Positions 1 through 8,020 of a stretch of DNA of 36,109 bases are shown piece by piece. Under the pieces are notes generated by a model. The model was not told the DNA's origin, searched no databases, and was given only the letters and a program-made list of their open reading frames with translations. The translations under genes were made by a program, and so were the position numbers. Origin of the DNA: Treponema sp. GTDB lineage: Bacteria > Spirochaetota > Spirochaetia > Treponematales > Treponemataceae. The stretch lies in contig JAHBAD010000106.1 of NCBI GenBank assembly GCA_018385395.1, positions 1 through 36,109 of the forward strand, in the 5' to 3' direction. Each line of letters begins with the position of its first letter. Positions within the stretch are counted from its first letter, which is position 1.

Positions 1-6
1 CTTGGG

Positions 7-24
7 GGCGGGCCCCCAAACTAG
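7..24. repeat. GC-rich hairpin at the left edge
   Basis: TTGGGGG and CCCCCAA are separated by four bases and would form a seven-pair stem. It resembles the other GC-rich intergenic hairpins of this window (near 1914, 2001 and 14454). It could be the terminator of a gene left of the window, but no T-run follows, so the role is uncertain. Confidence 0.5.
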
Positions 25-122
25 CGTCCTGACACACCCATTTTTGTGACTGGGAGTAATTCATTAAACTTGAATAAACAAATCTATTTGATTTAATCCT
101 ACCTTTTCTTATGGAGTCTTTT

Positions 123-1220
123 ATGGCAACACCATTTTCGAAGAACAAGCTTTCACCGGAAGCAAAAAAACTTATGAACTTTTTGCAAGAAAACTACGGA
201 AAAAAAATCATTTCAGGACAGATGACCTGTACCTGGAATTACAATGTGGACTGTCTGGAACTTGTTCACCACGACACTGGAAAATATCCTCTTATTGCAG
301 GCTTTGACCTTATGAATATGGCAAATGCCTTGCCGGAACCGGTTTTAAATGAAAAAAGCGAAATCCTAGGAAAAGACGGAAAATATCATCAGCGTCACGG
401 ACACCTGGAACTTGAAAAAGCAGAAGCCTGGCATAAAAAAGGTGGAATCGTAACCTTCTGCTGGCACTGGTACGTTACAGGTTCAAACGGAAAAACTTCT
501 TTTTACGCTCACAATGAAAACGGCTGGGAAACTGATTTTCGTATTCCTTATGACACTGAAAAATCAGACCCCAAAAACGACATATATCTTCTAGATGAAA
601 ATGCCGAAGAATTCAAACAGCTTAAGACTGGGGCTGAAAAAGCTGCCGGCTACCTCACCGTCCTGAAAGAAAAAAATATTCCGGTTTTATGGCGTCCTCT
701 TCATGAAGCTAGCGGAACCTGGTTCTGGTGGGGCTGCGGAAATAAAGAAGGAAAATACAAAAACGAGAGTTTCATTGCCCTTTGGAGATGGCTTCTATAT
801 TTTTTCAATCAAAAAGGTCTTGATAATTTAATATGGGTTTATAACGGGCAGGATAAAAACCTATACCCTGGAGACGAATACTGCGACATAATCTCAGAAG
901 ACATCTACGCATCAGGAAATGGAAAAACTGATTTATCAAGTCAGCTGCCACGATTCAAAAGTGCCGCTTCCTGCCAGGAAAATTCTTCTGCTCCAAAAAA
1001 AATGATTTCTTTAAGCGAAACTGGAACAATTCCTGAAATTGACAGATGTTTCAAAGACGGTGCAACCTGGAGCTGGTTCATGGTCTGGAACGACTGCCGT
1101 TTTGAAAATAATAATCCTGTTGGCGACGAGGGAAACTTCTGGAGTGGTGAACTCCATAACCCGCTGGAACATAGGATAAAAGTTTATGCAGACCCAAGAA
1201 TTATAACATTGGATGACTAA
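123..1220 (+). CDS. GH26 beta-mannanase-type glycoside hydrolase, no signal peptide
   Basis: This is a family GH26 glycoside hydrolase (clan GH-A), a retaining enzyme that usually cleaves beta-1,4-mannan or manno-oligosaccharides. From the start chosen here (365 residues) the acid/base Glu is E195 in WRPLHEASG and the nucleophile is E299 in LSETG; the aromatic stretch GTWFWWG after the first Glu is typical. The ATG at 123 is preferred over the one at 111 because GGAG at 113-116 lies six bases upstream. There is no signal peptide, lipobox or carbohydrate-binding module, so it probably acts in the cytoplasm on imported oligosaccharides, unlike most secreted mannanases. GH26 also contains xylanases and lichenases, so the exact substrate is inferred. 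It stands alone and converges with the J-domain gene, overlapping it by four bases. Confidence 0.85.
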   Translation: MATPFSKNKLSPEAKKLMNFLQENYGKKIISGQMTCTWNYNVDCLELVHHDTGKYPLIAGFDLMNMANALPEPVLNEKSEILGKDGKYHQRHGHLELEKAEAWHKKGGIVTFCWHWYVTGSNGKTSFYAHNENGWETDFRIPYDTEKSDPKNDIYLLDENAEEFKQLKTGAEKAAGYLTVLKEKNIPVLWRPLHEASGTWFWWGCGNKEGKYKNESFIALWRWLLYFFNQKGLDNLIWVYNGQDKNLYPGDEYCDIISEDIYASGNGKTDLSSQLPRFKSAASCQENSSAPKKMISLSETGTIPEIDRCFKDGATWSWFMVWNDCRFENNNPVGDEGNFWSGELHNPLEHRIKVYADPRIITLDD

Positions 1221-1804
1221 TCTATTCCTTCATTTTTCATATACTGTTGGCCCCATGGAGAATCTTTCATTTCTTTCATTAATCTTTGAAGTCTCCCATC
1301 TACCATTGCTTTATAAATTCGAGCCATTTGTAAAAAATGCTTAACAAGTTCAATCCGTTCTAAAGGTTGATTTTTTGTAGACCACTTTTCAAAGGCTTTT
1401 ATGCAATCATCTAAATAAGTCAAAGCATCTTTCATTTTATCATCCATATCATAAAAGGACTTTGCCGCATAATAACAGTATTTTCCATAATTGAATAAAA
1501 ATTCGTTGTAATCATCGAAGGATTTTTCCTCACCAAAATATGTTACATATTTGAAAGGACCTTTTTTGTTATTCTGCACAACAGGTTTCGGAACATCACC
1601 CTTTTCGAAACGATCATAAACCTGATTTATTATCCGCATACATTCTGTACAGAATAATTTTTCTTCTTCACTTTTACCATTCGTATCTGGATGGTACTTT
1701 TTTGAAAGTTCTATATAGGATTTTTTTATTTCTTCTTCACTTTTTCTTGAAGCAATAAGAGAAGTTAATTTTGTAAGGTCTTTTTTGAAATCCGAAGAAG
1801 TCAT
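1217..1804 (-). CDS. J-domain (DnaJ-like) protein
   Basis: The N-terminal ~70 residues form a J domain carrying the HPD tripeptide (YHPDTN, about residue 37), the motif that stimulates the ATPase of DnaK-type Hsp70s. The remaining ~125 residues are charged and helical, without the Gly/Phe region, zinc finger or C-terminal substrate domains of full DnaJ, so this is a short class C J protein with an unknown client. No clear Shine-Dalgarno precedes the ATG, and the upstream bases are very AT-rich. It overlaps the 3' end of the GH26 gene tail to tail. The J domain is secure; the cellular role is not known. Confidence 0.8.
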   Translation of the reverse strand: MTSSDFKKDLTKLTSLIASRKSEEEIKKSYIELSKKYHPDTNGKSEEEKLFCTECMRIINQVYDRFEKGDVPKPVVQNNKKGPFKYVTYFGEEKSFDDYNEFLFNYGKYCYYAAKSFYDMDDKMKDALTYLDDCIKAFEKWSTKNQPLERIELVKHFLQMARIYKAMVDGRLQRLMKEMKDSPWGQQYMKNEGID

Positions 1805-1913
1805 ATTTTTAATTTATGAAATAGATTCATAACAATTATGTCATACTTAATAGCGCAAAACAAGCAGCCACTGCAAAAGGACCTTGGGGCAACCTTACTC
1901 ACCTAGCGGGCGT

Positions 1914-1938
1914 TGCGGGCCGGCGACTGAGGCCCGCA
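1914..1938. repeat. GC-rich inverted repeat
   Basis: TGCGGGCC and GGCCCGCA form a perfect eight-pair stem around a nine-base loop. No T-run follows, so it is probably part of a dispersed repeat and not a terminator. Confidence 0.55.
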
Positions 1939-1951
1939 GAGGGGGTGGCGG

Positions 1952-1994
1952 AAAAAGAAAAGGCGTTGTGAAAATTCACAACCCTTTTCTTTTT
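1952..1994. terminator. Bidirectional Rho-independent terminator
   Basis: The core TTGTGAA/TTCACAA is extended by a G-C pair, one bulged C, and then AAAAAGAAAAGG paired with CCTTTTCTTTTT, giving about 20 pairs around a two-base turn. The flanking A and T runs allow termination on both strands. On the minus strand it lies about 130 bases past the pta stop codon. Confidence 0.75.
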
Positions 1995-2000
1995 AAGACA

Positions 2001-2024
2001 GGGGGAGACTTCCCCCTCCTTTTA
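2001..2024 (+). terminator. Possible terminator hairpin, GGGGGA/TCCCCC
   Basis: A six-pair GC stem with a GACT loop (2001-2016) is followed by TCCTTTT on the plus strand. The T-run is weak, so it may equally be a repeat-family hairpin. Confidence 0.4.
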
Positions 2025-2065
2025 TTAAATCTTACACTTTACTTATGCCTGAAGTGCAGTTAGTC

Positions 2066-2106
2066 ACACGCTGTCGCGTGTTCACTTAGTTTGCTTTCGC
2101 AAACTA
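2066..2106. repeat. Two tandem small hairpins downstream of pta
   Basis: ACACGC-tgtc-GCGTGT (2066-2081) and TAGTTTGC-tttc-GCAAACTA (2087-2106) lie directly after the pta stop codon on the minus strand. Both are perfect stems with four-base loops. They could stabilise the pta mRNA end or belong to the intergenic repeat family. Confidence 0.5.
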
Positions 2107-2120
2107 GCACCGTAACATCT

Positions 2121-3152
2121 TTACGCCTGTAAAGCAGTAACGGCCACTGTAGCAATTATGTCTTCTACAGAGCAGCCGCGGCTAAGGTCGTTCAGTGGTT
2201 TTGCAAAGCCCTGACAGATAGGACCGATTGCCATCCAGCCGCCCATACGCTGACAGATTTTGTAACCGATGTTACCTGCGTTGATGTTAGGGAAAATAAA
2301 TGTGTTTGCGTGACCTGCAACTTTGCTTCCTGGAGCTTTAAGTTCTCCAACTTCTGGAGCAACTGCAGCGTCAAACTGGAATTCTCCGTCCAGAGCTAAA
2401 TCTGGAGCGGCTGTCTTTGCAAGTTCTGTAGCTTTCTGAACTTTTGAAACTGTGTCGTAGAATTTTGCATCGTTTCCAGAACCTTTTGTAGAGAATGAAA
2501 GCATTGCTACACGTGGTTCAATTCCACCAATTTTCTTTGCTGTATCTGCTGAAGCAATAGCGATGTCACAAAGTTCTTCTGCACTTGGTTCAATGTTGAT
2601 TGCACAGTCACCAAATACAGCAACTCCTTCTGGAACATATTTGTTTCCGCATTCTGGAGCAACCATGATGAAACAAGAAGAAACTGTTTTGAATCCAGGA
2701 GCTGTTTTAATTACCTGAAGTCCCGGGCGAAGTGTGTTAGCAGTAGAATGGCATGCGCCGGAAACGAATCCGTCAGCATCCCCTGCTTTAAGAATAAGAG
2801 CACCATACATTGTATGGTCTTTAAGAATAGCAGCTTTTGCCGCAGCTACATCAGCATATTCAGGGAGTCCTGTCTTTTTGTTGATTTTTCCTTCGCGGGC
2901 TTTGAACAGAAGTTCAGCATATTTGTCTGCGTCAGGATCTTTTGCAGGATCAATAACTGTTACACCAGAAAGATCTGCCTTTGATCCGCTTGCTTTAATA
3001 TCGTCGTCTGAACCAATAAGAATGATTTTGGCGATTCCGTCTTTTACGATTTTTGAAGCTGCTTCAACAACACGTTTATCTTCACCTTCACAAAGAACGA
3101 TTGTTTTGTTTGCAGCCTTTGCTTTGTTCAATAATTCATCAACAAATGCCAT
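2121..3152 (-). CDS. pta: Phosphate acetyltransferase
   Basis: Phosphate acetyltransferase interconverts acetyl-CoA and acetyl phosphate and, with acetate kinase, makes ATP during acetate fermentation in the cytoplasm. The 343-residue protein has the length of the short, catalytic-domain-only Pta. It begins MAFVDELLNKAKAANK, followed by IVLCEGEDKRVVEAA, and has the family stretches GDADGFVSGACHSTANTLRP and, near the C-terminus, FPNINAGNIGYKICQR. The start is the ATG at 3152, where AAGGAAG lies six bases upstream; an upstream extension of 17 codons is open but has no ribosome site and would cover the promoter. The gene is monocistronic, with its own promoter and downstream hairpins. Acetate kinase is not in the window. 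Confidence 0.93.
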   Translation of the reverse strand: MAFVDELLNKAKAANKTIVLCEGEDKRVVEAASKIVKDGIAKIILIGSDDDIKASGSKADLSGVTVIDPAKDPDADKYAELLFKAREGKINKKTGLPEYADVAAAKAAILKDHTMYGALILKAGDADGFVSGACHSTANTLRPGLQVIKTAPGFKTVSSCFIMVAPECGNKYVPEGVAVFGDCAINIEPSAEELCDIAIASADTAKKIGGIEPRVAMLSFSTKGSGNDAKFYDTVSKVQKATELAKTAAPDLALDGEFQFDAAVAPEVGELKAPGSKVAGHANTFIFPNINAGNIGYKICQRMGGWMAIGPICQGFAKPLNDLSRGCSVEDIIATVAVTALQA

Positions 3153-3190
3153 GATTTCTTCCTTAAAATAAATGAAATTTTGATGCGGAT

Positions 3191-3219
3191 AGAATACTCC
3201 CAAAACAGGTATTTTTCAA
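3191..3219 (-). promoter_or_regulatory. Sigma-70 promoter of pta
   Basis: On the minus strand TTGAAA (3219-3214) and TATTCT (3196-3191) are separated by exactly 17 bases. The -10 box lies about 40 bases before the pta start codon. Confidence 0.6.
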
Positions 3220-3284
3220 TAACAGACATTATGTTATAATTTCGCCATCAGGAAACAGGAAACTTCATCTGTGGAAACGGTCTA

Positions 3285-3475
3285 ATGGATATCCGCTTTT
3301 ACACAAACTTCCTGGTAAGTTACCTTTATAACACGAACCGTATCAATGAGGACGACCGTTACAGACTTCAGATAACTCTTACGGAATCTTCCTTAGTAAA
3401 ATGCTTGCACAGCGTCTGCAGCCACAGACAAGAGTAAGCCTTGAACTGAAAAAGCAACTGGAAAACAATAAATAA
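3285..3475 (+). pseudogene. Frameshifted 3' remnant of an unidentified gene
   Basis: One frame reads MDIRFYTNFLVSYLYNTNR and continues to about 3390. A second frame, shifted by one base, continues from about 3395 as KMLAQRLQPQTRVSLELKKQ to a stop at 3473-3475. Both halves have protein-like composition and join naturally if one base is restored, so this is probably the tail of a decayed gene. The first frame is open back to about 3240 with no good start or ribosome site. I do not recognise the family. It lies between the pta promoter and azlC; TATAAT just upstream at 3234-3239 may now serve azlC. Confidence 0.4.
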
Positions 3476-3489
3476 TTTCGGGAATTAAA

Positions 3490-4236
3490 ATGAGCACCAA
3501 CAAAAACTATTTTCTTCTGACACTGAAAACCTCTCTGCCTGTATTTTTCGGATACCTTGCCATCGGCATTGCATTCGGTCTTATGCTTACTACAGCCGGC
3601 TACCCGTGGTGGCTCGCCCCTATTATGAGCATCACTATGTACGCCGGCGCCGGCCAGTACATTGCCGTAGGACTTTTTGCCGCAGGTATTCCACTTACAA
3701 TGATTCTCATTACAGAAGCACTTGTAAATATCCGTCACATTGTTTACGGACTTTCCCTCATCACAAAATTTAAAGAATGCGGAAAATGGAAATACTATAT
3801 GATTTTCGCATTAACAGACGAAACATATTCTCTCCTTACCACAACAGATGCACCATTAGATGCAAACAAAGGAAAGTTTTATTTTACAATTGCAATTCTG
3901 AACCAGAGCTACTGGCTTTTAGGAAGCGTGATTGGAGCCGTTGCCGGCTCACTTATTCCTTTTGATTTTGCAGGCGTTGATTTTGCACTCACTGCCCTTT
4001 TTGTTGTTCTGCTTATAGACCAGATTGAAAAATCGGGAGACTTCTTTCCGCCATGTGTCGGACTTCTTACAACTTTCTGTGCTGTCCTTATGTGGAGACT
4101 TGGAATCTTAAAAGATTCAAACAATATCCTTCTGATTGCCCTTGCTTTAGGAATGGCAGTGATTTCGCTTGTACGTTATCCCAAACATAAAAAAGCACTT
4201 ACCGAAAGCGCAGAAAATCAGGGAGGTAACGAATAA
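3490..4236 (+). CDS. azlC: AzlC-family branched-chain amino-acid exporter, large subunit
   Basis: AzlC is the large subunit of the AzlCD (LIV-E) inner-membrane exporter, which in characterised bacteria expels branched-chain amino acids or their analogues. The 248-residue protein has about six to seven membrane segments. It shows the family stretches PVFFGYLAIGIAFGL near the N-terminus, MYAGAGQYIAVGL and NIRHIVYGLSL, followed by a short loop with LTDETYSL. The gene is followed by azlD with a one-base overlap (TAATG), so the two are translationally coupled. No regulator lies beside it. The family is secure; the substrate is inferred. Confidence 0.9.
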   Translation: MSTNKNYFLLTLKTSLPVFFGYLAIGIAFGLMLTTAGYPWWLAPIMSITMYAGAGQYIAVGLFAAGIPLTMILITEALVNIRHIVYGLSLITKFKECGKWKYYMIFALTDETYSLLTTTDAPLDANKGKFYFTIAILNQSYWLLGSVIGAVAGSLIPFDFAGVDFALTALFVVLLIDQIEKSGDFFPPCVGLLTTFCAVLMWRLGILKDSNNILLIALALGMAVISLVRYPKHKKALTESAENQGGNE

Positions 4237-4562
4237 TGCAGCTGACACTTTCACAGGCAATTATTGCAACTTTCTGCATCGCCCTGGTTATTCTTTGCGA
4301 ACGCGCATTTCCATTTGTTCTGTTTACAAAAAAAGAACCGCCTGCCCTCATCCGCTTTATTGAAAAATACATTCCGCCAATGGTTATGGCTGCCCTTGTT
4401 GTTTACTGCCTGAAAGATCTCCAGCCAGGAAACATGGCAAGTCTTGTTCCAAACCTTGCAGGTATACTTATTACCTTCATTGCATACAAATGGAAGCGCA
4501 ATTCCCTTGTAGCAATTTTTGGCGGAACAATCGTTTATATGGTTTTGATCAGAGTTTTATAA
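4236..4562 (+). CDS. azlD: AzlD-family branched-chain amino-acid exporter, small subunit
   Basis: This 108-residue, four-segment membrane protein is the small partner of AzlC. The stretch ERAFPFVLFTKKEPPALI and the following YIPPMVMAALVVYCL are typical of AzlD. AGGGAGGTAACGA in the end of azlC supplies the ribosome site, and the start codon overlaps the azlC stop by one base. The gene ends two bases from the convergent glycan gene, so transcription from both sides collides here. Confidence 0.88.
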   Translation: MQLTLSQAIIATFCIALVILCERAFPFVLFTKKEPPALIRFIEKYIPPMVMAALVVYCLKDLQPGNMASLVPNLAGILITFIAYKWKRNSLVAIFGGTIVYMVLIRVL

Positions 4563-4564
4563 AC

Positions 4565-7063
4565 TTAGATTTTCACACAGTAGATTTCTACTGTGTCACC
4601 AAGATTTTTTCGTAAAGATTTTTTCATAACCTTTTCCCATTCACGTGAACCAGGTTTCGCACCGTTCTTTTTTATTTCAGGGAAACGTTCAGGATGATGC
4701 CCTGTTGAAACAGTCTTTACAACGCTGAATCCGAACTTTTTCAAAATCTTTTTAGCACGGGACGGTTCCCATACAGAATAATGATCTGTCGGACTGATTG
4801 AATAAAAATGATCTTTATCAGTTACGGCAGAAACACCTTGGCCACTTGGAGTTGAAAAAGCAAAGACGCCTCCTTTTTTTACAAGACTTCCCGCTTTTTC
4901 TAAAACGGATTTCAAATTTTGAAAGTGTTCGATTACATACCACATTGTTACGGCATCAAATTCTTTTTTACAAAATTCTTTTTCCGTATCAATTTCAGGA
5001 AAAGCCGAAACGCAGGCTTTGAACCCCAGTTCATTTTTCACACTTTCAACTGCGTCATCACAAATATCAGTGCCATAAACATTCCAGCCCTTTTCAGAAG
5101 CAGCTTTCAAAAAAGGTCCGTAAGCACAGCCGATATCCAGAACAGAAGACTCATTTTTTGGCAGAAGAATTTTATTGATTTCAGAGACTCGTTTTACACA
5201 GGAAACTTTTATATTTTCAAAATCTTCTTTATAGGTTTTTCCATACTGATTTTTATAACTTTCAAAGAAATATTCTTTTTCATATTTTGTTTCTGGAACG
5301 CAGGAAAATGATATATAAATCATTCCGCATTCAGGACAGCGGCGGTAAGTCCTTGTTTCATTTCTGGAAATTATTTTTGCTGATTTTTCATTTTCAAGTT
5401 TTCCGCAAACCGGACAATGATACTGCTTTCCAAAAGCAAGCTGATTCAAAAAAGAAGAATATTTTACAGACCGGTTCATAGATTTAAAAAAAGATTCATT
5501 ATATATTTTTTTATTTCTCAGGTTTTCTTCAATGAATTTTCTGTCAATTTTTTTTACAGAACAATTTGCAAAATCATACTTCTCTGCAAGTTTTTTATGA
5601 AGTTTTGTAGTAGGAAGCAGAACTACCCCACAGCCTGACGAAAGAGATTCAAAAGCTGTAAGACCATAATGAGTGAAAACCAGATCAAAATTCACAAGGC
5701 CTTCACTAAGATTCTGGAGATAAGGAATATACTCAATACGTGTTTCACTTTCAGGACTAACACAATCTATGGAACCAGAAATTTCTGTCTGTGGACGATT
5801 CTTTGTAATAACTATAATTTCTTTTCCTAAAGGAAAAACTTCTTTTAATTTTTCCGCAACAGGAACTGCAAGTTCTGCAGGATCTTCCCCACCAAAACAC
5901 ACAAGGATTTTTCTAAGTTCATCAGAAGATGTTATTTTGGGACGTTTTATATTTGGCAAATCAAGAAAACCAATATTTTCTTTATTAGACTTATAATCGC
6001 TTTTTAATGAAGGAATGATATCAAGAACATAATCAGCGTTATCCCGAAACTTGGAACCGTCATCAATTGTTATGAGAGTTGATTTTCCGTAAAAACAGGC
6101 TTCTTCTTTTGTCATTTCAAAAGGATCAACAATATATGTACAGTCAAAACCTTCTTCCGGAAGGCGTGAAATAACAAGATTCTTTCTCAATCCCTTTTCC
6201 AGAGCTGCATCAACCAATGGCGAAGATTCTGTAACATAAATGAATGCTTCTCTCTCCGCCGCCTGCTTCAGGCAGCGGACAAGATGTCCTGTTCCATGTC
6301 CTTTTTTCATGCAAGGAACAAAAATCACCGGCTTTCTGATTACAGGATTTTTTGCAACTTCCATTATTTCATCTACAGAACATGAAGTCTCAGTTTCAAA
6401 ATTTCTTTTTAAGGAAGCAAGACCATTATAAATGGCTATGGCTCTAATATAATCCCCATAAGTATCCACTGTTGTTCGAAGGTCAGGAGCATAGAATTTT
6501 TCCGGTGCTTTTTCAAATACACAGCGAAAATGATCTTTATGTCTGTATAATGCAGGACCTGCATGTTCATGGTCATAAGGGTCATCTGTCATTCCAGCAG
6601 CTTTTAAAAGTGCATTACCGTCAAAAATTTCAACACCGCTTCCATGAGGAAGACCTGACCAGGTAAGATAATCACATTCTTTTTCAGTTCCACGGAATGA
6701 ATCAAATTCTTCAGCTGATTCCACAGCCGCTTCATAAAAGAGAAAAGGATTGTCCCCCGTTGCACGAACAACTGTATCAAGATTAAATTTTCGGATAACC
6801 ATACAGAAACGTTCAAGAACATCTTCAAGTGGTCCTTCAAAACATTCATATCCTGTTTCATCACAGACCGGCTTAAGCTGTGAAAAGGAATCTTTATCAG
6901 TTGCAAGAATATAAAAATCTGCAGGAACTTTTTTCATGGCTTCAAGTGTCCACTGAACAAGAGGTTTTCCTCCAAGAGGATACAAAGCTTTTCCAGGAAG
7001 TCTTGATGATGAAAGGCGGCACTGAACAACCACACCGCGAACAGGTCTTCTTTTTTCGCTCAT
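4565..7063 (-). CDS. Three-domain glycan enzyme: SpsF-like cytidylyltransferase, PseG/SpsG-like domain, SAM methyltransferase
   Basis: This 832-residue protein joins three enzymes. Residues 1-240 are an SpsF/NeuA-type nucleotidyltransferase with the nucleotide-binding motif RLSSSRLPGKAL (16-27) and RATGDNPF (100-107). Residues 245-545 resemble PseG/SpsG, the GT-B-like UDP-sugar hydrolases of the pseudaminic acid pathway, with GHGTGHLVRC (255-264) matching the GxGHxxRC signature and FTHYGLTAFESLSSG (463-477) as the second nucleotide-sugar site. Residues 545-832 contain a zinc ribbon (C550, C553, C576, C579) and a class I methyltransferase with motif I VLDIGCAYGP (641-650). It is the last gene of a minus-strand operon, three bases after the glycosyltransferase. 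It probably activates, processes and methylates a sugar for a surface or flagellar glycan. The domain calls are firm; the sugar is inferred. Confidence 0.82.
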   Translation of the reverse strand: MSEKRRPVRGVVVQCRLSSSRLPGKALYPLGGKPLVQWTLEAMKKVPADFYILATDKDSFSQLKPVCDETGYECFEGPLEDVLERFCMVIRKFNLDTVVRATGDNPFLFYEAAVESAEEFDSFRGTEKECDYLTWSGLPHGSGVEIFDGNALLKAAGMTDDPYDHEHAGPALYRHKDHFRCVFEKAPEKFYAPDLRTTVDTYGDYIRAIAIYNGLASLKRNFETETSCSVDEIMEVAKNPVIRKPVIFVPCMKKGHGTGHLVRCLKQAAEREAFIYVTESSPLVDAALEKGLRKNLVISRLPEEGFDCTYIVDPFEMTKEEACFYGKSTLITIDDGSKFRDNADYVLDIIPSLKSDYKSNKENIGFLDLPNIKRPKITSSDELRKILVCFGGEDPAELAVPVAEKLKEVFPLGKEIIVITKNRPQTEISGSIDCVSPESETRIEYIPYLQNLSEGLVNFDLVFTHYGLTAFESLSSGCGVVLLPTTKLHKKLAEKYDFANCSVKKIDRKFIEENLRNKKIYNESFFKSMNRSVKYSSFLNQLAFGKQYHCPVCGKLENEKSAKIISRNETRTYRRCPECGMIYISFSCVPETKYEKEYFFESYKNQYGKTYKEDFENIKVSCVKRVSEINKILLPKNESSVLDIGCAYGPFLKAASEKGWNVYGTDICDDAVESVKNELGFKACVSAFPEIDTEKEFCKKEFDAVTMWYVIEHFQNLKSVLEKAGSLVKKGGVFAFSTPSGQGVSAVTDKDHFYSISPTDHYSVWEPSRAKKILKKFGFSVVKTVSTGHHPERFPEIKKNGAKPGSREWEKVMKKSLRKNLGDTVEIYCVKI
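4575..4610 (+). terminator. Possible azlCD terminator inside the convergent gene
   Basis: ACACAGTAG and CTACTGTGT form a perfect nine-pair stem with a four-base loop (4575-4596), followed nine bases later by a T-run. It lies in the last codons of the minus-strand glycan gene, so it must also encode protein there. Confidence 0.4.
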
Positions 7064-7066
7064 TTT

Positions 7067-8020
7067 CTAATTCCAGTTTTCTATAAGAGTCTGCAGATCG
7101 ATTTTAAATTTATATTTATTCTGTTCGAGCCAGCTCATGGCATCTTTAAACTGACGGCGGGCTTCAAACCAGCCGCAACCTGAATGCCGGTAAAAACGTC
7201 CAAAGGATGATTTTTTTATTACAGCATGATCAAGCTTGTATTTTGGAAGTTCGTTCTTAAGATAGAAACGGAGTGAATCAAGATTTGCTGTACTGTCTTC
7301 AACAGGGGCTTCTTCCACAGAATAGGAAAGCTGAAGGGCTGTTGTTATTTTTATTTTTTCGCCCCAAAGCCAGGAACGGACTCCAAAATCAAGAAGCTGC
7401 CAGTAAGGGGATTTTATTGAATAATCAAAACCGCCAACATCAATAAATTTCTGGCGGTTATAAATTCCTACAAAATCAAATGGATATACAGTACTCATAT
7501 CATCCTGAACCTGTGTCAAAGATTCCACGATAAAACGCATTTTTTTTGATGAAGGAATTTTATGAATTGGAAGTGAATTCCGTCTTGAATCAACAAGTCG
7601 GGGAGCAAGACAGATGCAATTATTTTTTAAAAGTTTTTCGGCAAGGTTCGGAAGAAGAACTCCAGACGGAATATAAAGATCATCTTTCAGAACCAGAAGA
7701 AACTCACTTGTTATTTCTTCCATAGCAATATTGATATATTCCCCGTCCGTAACACTTTCATGCGGAATAATAAATTTTACCTGAGGAAACCGATGTGAAA
7801 TTTCTTCGATATTATAATTTCCTGTATCAGGCTCAATTGAAATAATGGAAGCAAAATTGCACTTAATCAGTTCTTCAAAAATTTTCAATTTGAACTGGCT
7901 TCCCATTTTATTAAGAAGAACAACAGAAACATTCATTGGATTAACGGGGAGATTTTCCTTACCGCCTATTGTTGTCCTGTCAACCTGATGCTCATTAAAA
8001 GTTAAAGGTATAGTATTCAT
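7067..8020 (-). CDS. GT2-like (GT-A fold) glycosyltransferase
   Basis: This 317-residue protein resembles family 2 glycosyltransferases. It has an N-terminal Rossmann-like strand MNVSVVLLN, an acidic pair in LVLKDDLYIPSG at the place of the metal-binding DxD, and the late stretch VGGFDYSIKSPYWQLLDFG that resembles the acceptor-side GGFDE...ED region. No membrane segment or signal is present, so it acts in the cytoplasm. The ATG at 8020 is chosen because GGAG lies six bases upstream; it overlaps the upstream gene by 26 bases, so the two are probably translationally coupled. A longer in-frame extension upstream is very Lys-rich and is only the shadow of the upstream gene. Donor and acceptor are unknown; the operon suggests it transfers the sugar made by the fusion protein. 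Confidence 0.7.
   Translation of the reverse strand: MNTIPLTFNEHQVDRTTIGGKENLPVNPMNVSVVLLNKMGSQFKLKIFEELIKCNFASIISIEPDTGNYNIEEISHRFPQVKFIIPHESVTDGEYINIAMEEITSEFLLVLKDDLYIPSGVLLPNLAEKLLKNNCICLAPRLVDSRRNSLPIHKIPSSKKMRFIVESLTQVQDDMSTVYPFDFVGIYNRQKFIDVGGFDYSIKSPYWQLLDFGVRSWLWGEKIKITTALQLSYSVEEAPVEDSTANLDSLRFYLKNELPKYKLDHAVIKKSSFGRFYRHSGCGWFEARRQFKDAMSWLEQNKYKFKIDLQTLIENWN

Larger units (their letters stand above)
1805..2120. other. Hairpin-rich intergenic region, no gene
   Basis: This 316-base stretch between the J-domain gene and pta has no plausible reading frame. It holds five inverted repeats in a row: TGCGGGCC/GGCCCGCA (1914-1938), a long A/T-flanked terminator (1952-1994), GGGGGA/TCCCCC (2001-2016), ACACGC/GCGTGT (2066-2081) and TAGTTTGC/GCAAACTA (2087-2106). 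The mix of GC-rich and simple hairpins resembles 14454-14577 and looks like a dispersed intergenic repeat cluster. Confidence 0.6.

Noticed and set aside
70-98. Promoter TTGAAT-N17-TTAATC upstream of the GH26 gene
   Set aside because: The spacing is right but the -10 box is poor, so it is not listed as a feature.
2734-3171. Open frame of 145 codons opposite pta
   Set aside because: It mirrors the codon use of pta, has no ribosome site and no protein-like domain.
3379-3738. Minus-strand open frame opposite the azlC start
   Set aside because: Its composition (many Cys, Asn, His) is that of a coding shadow and it has no family signature.
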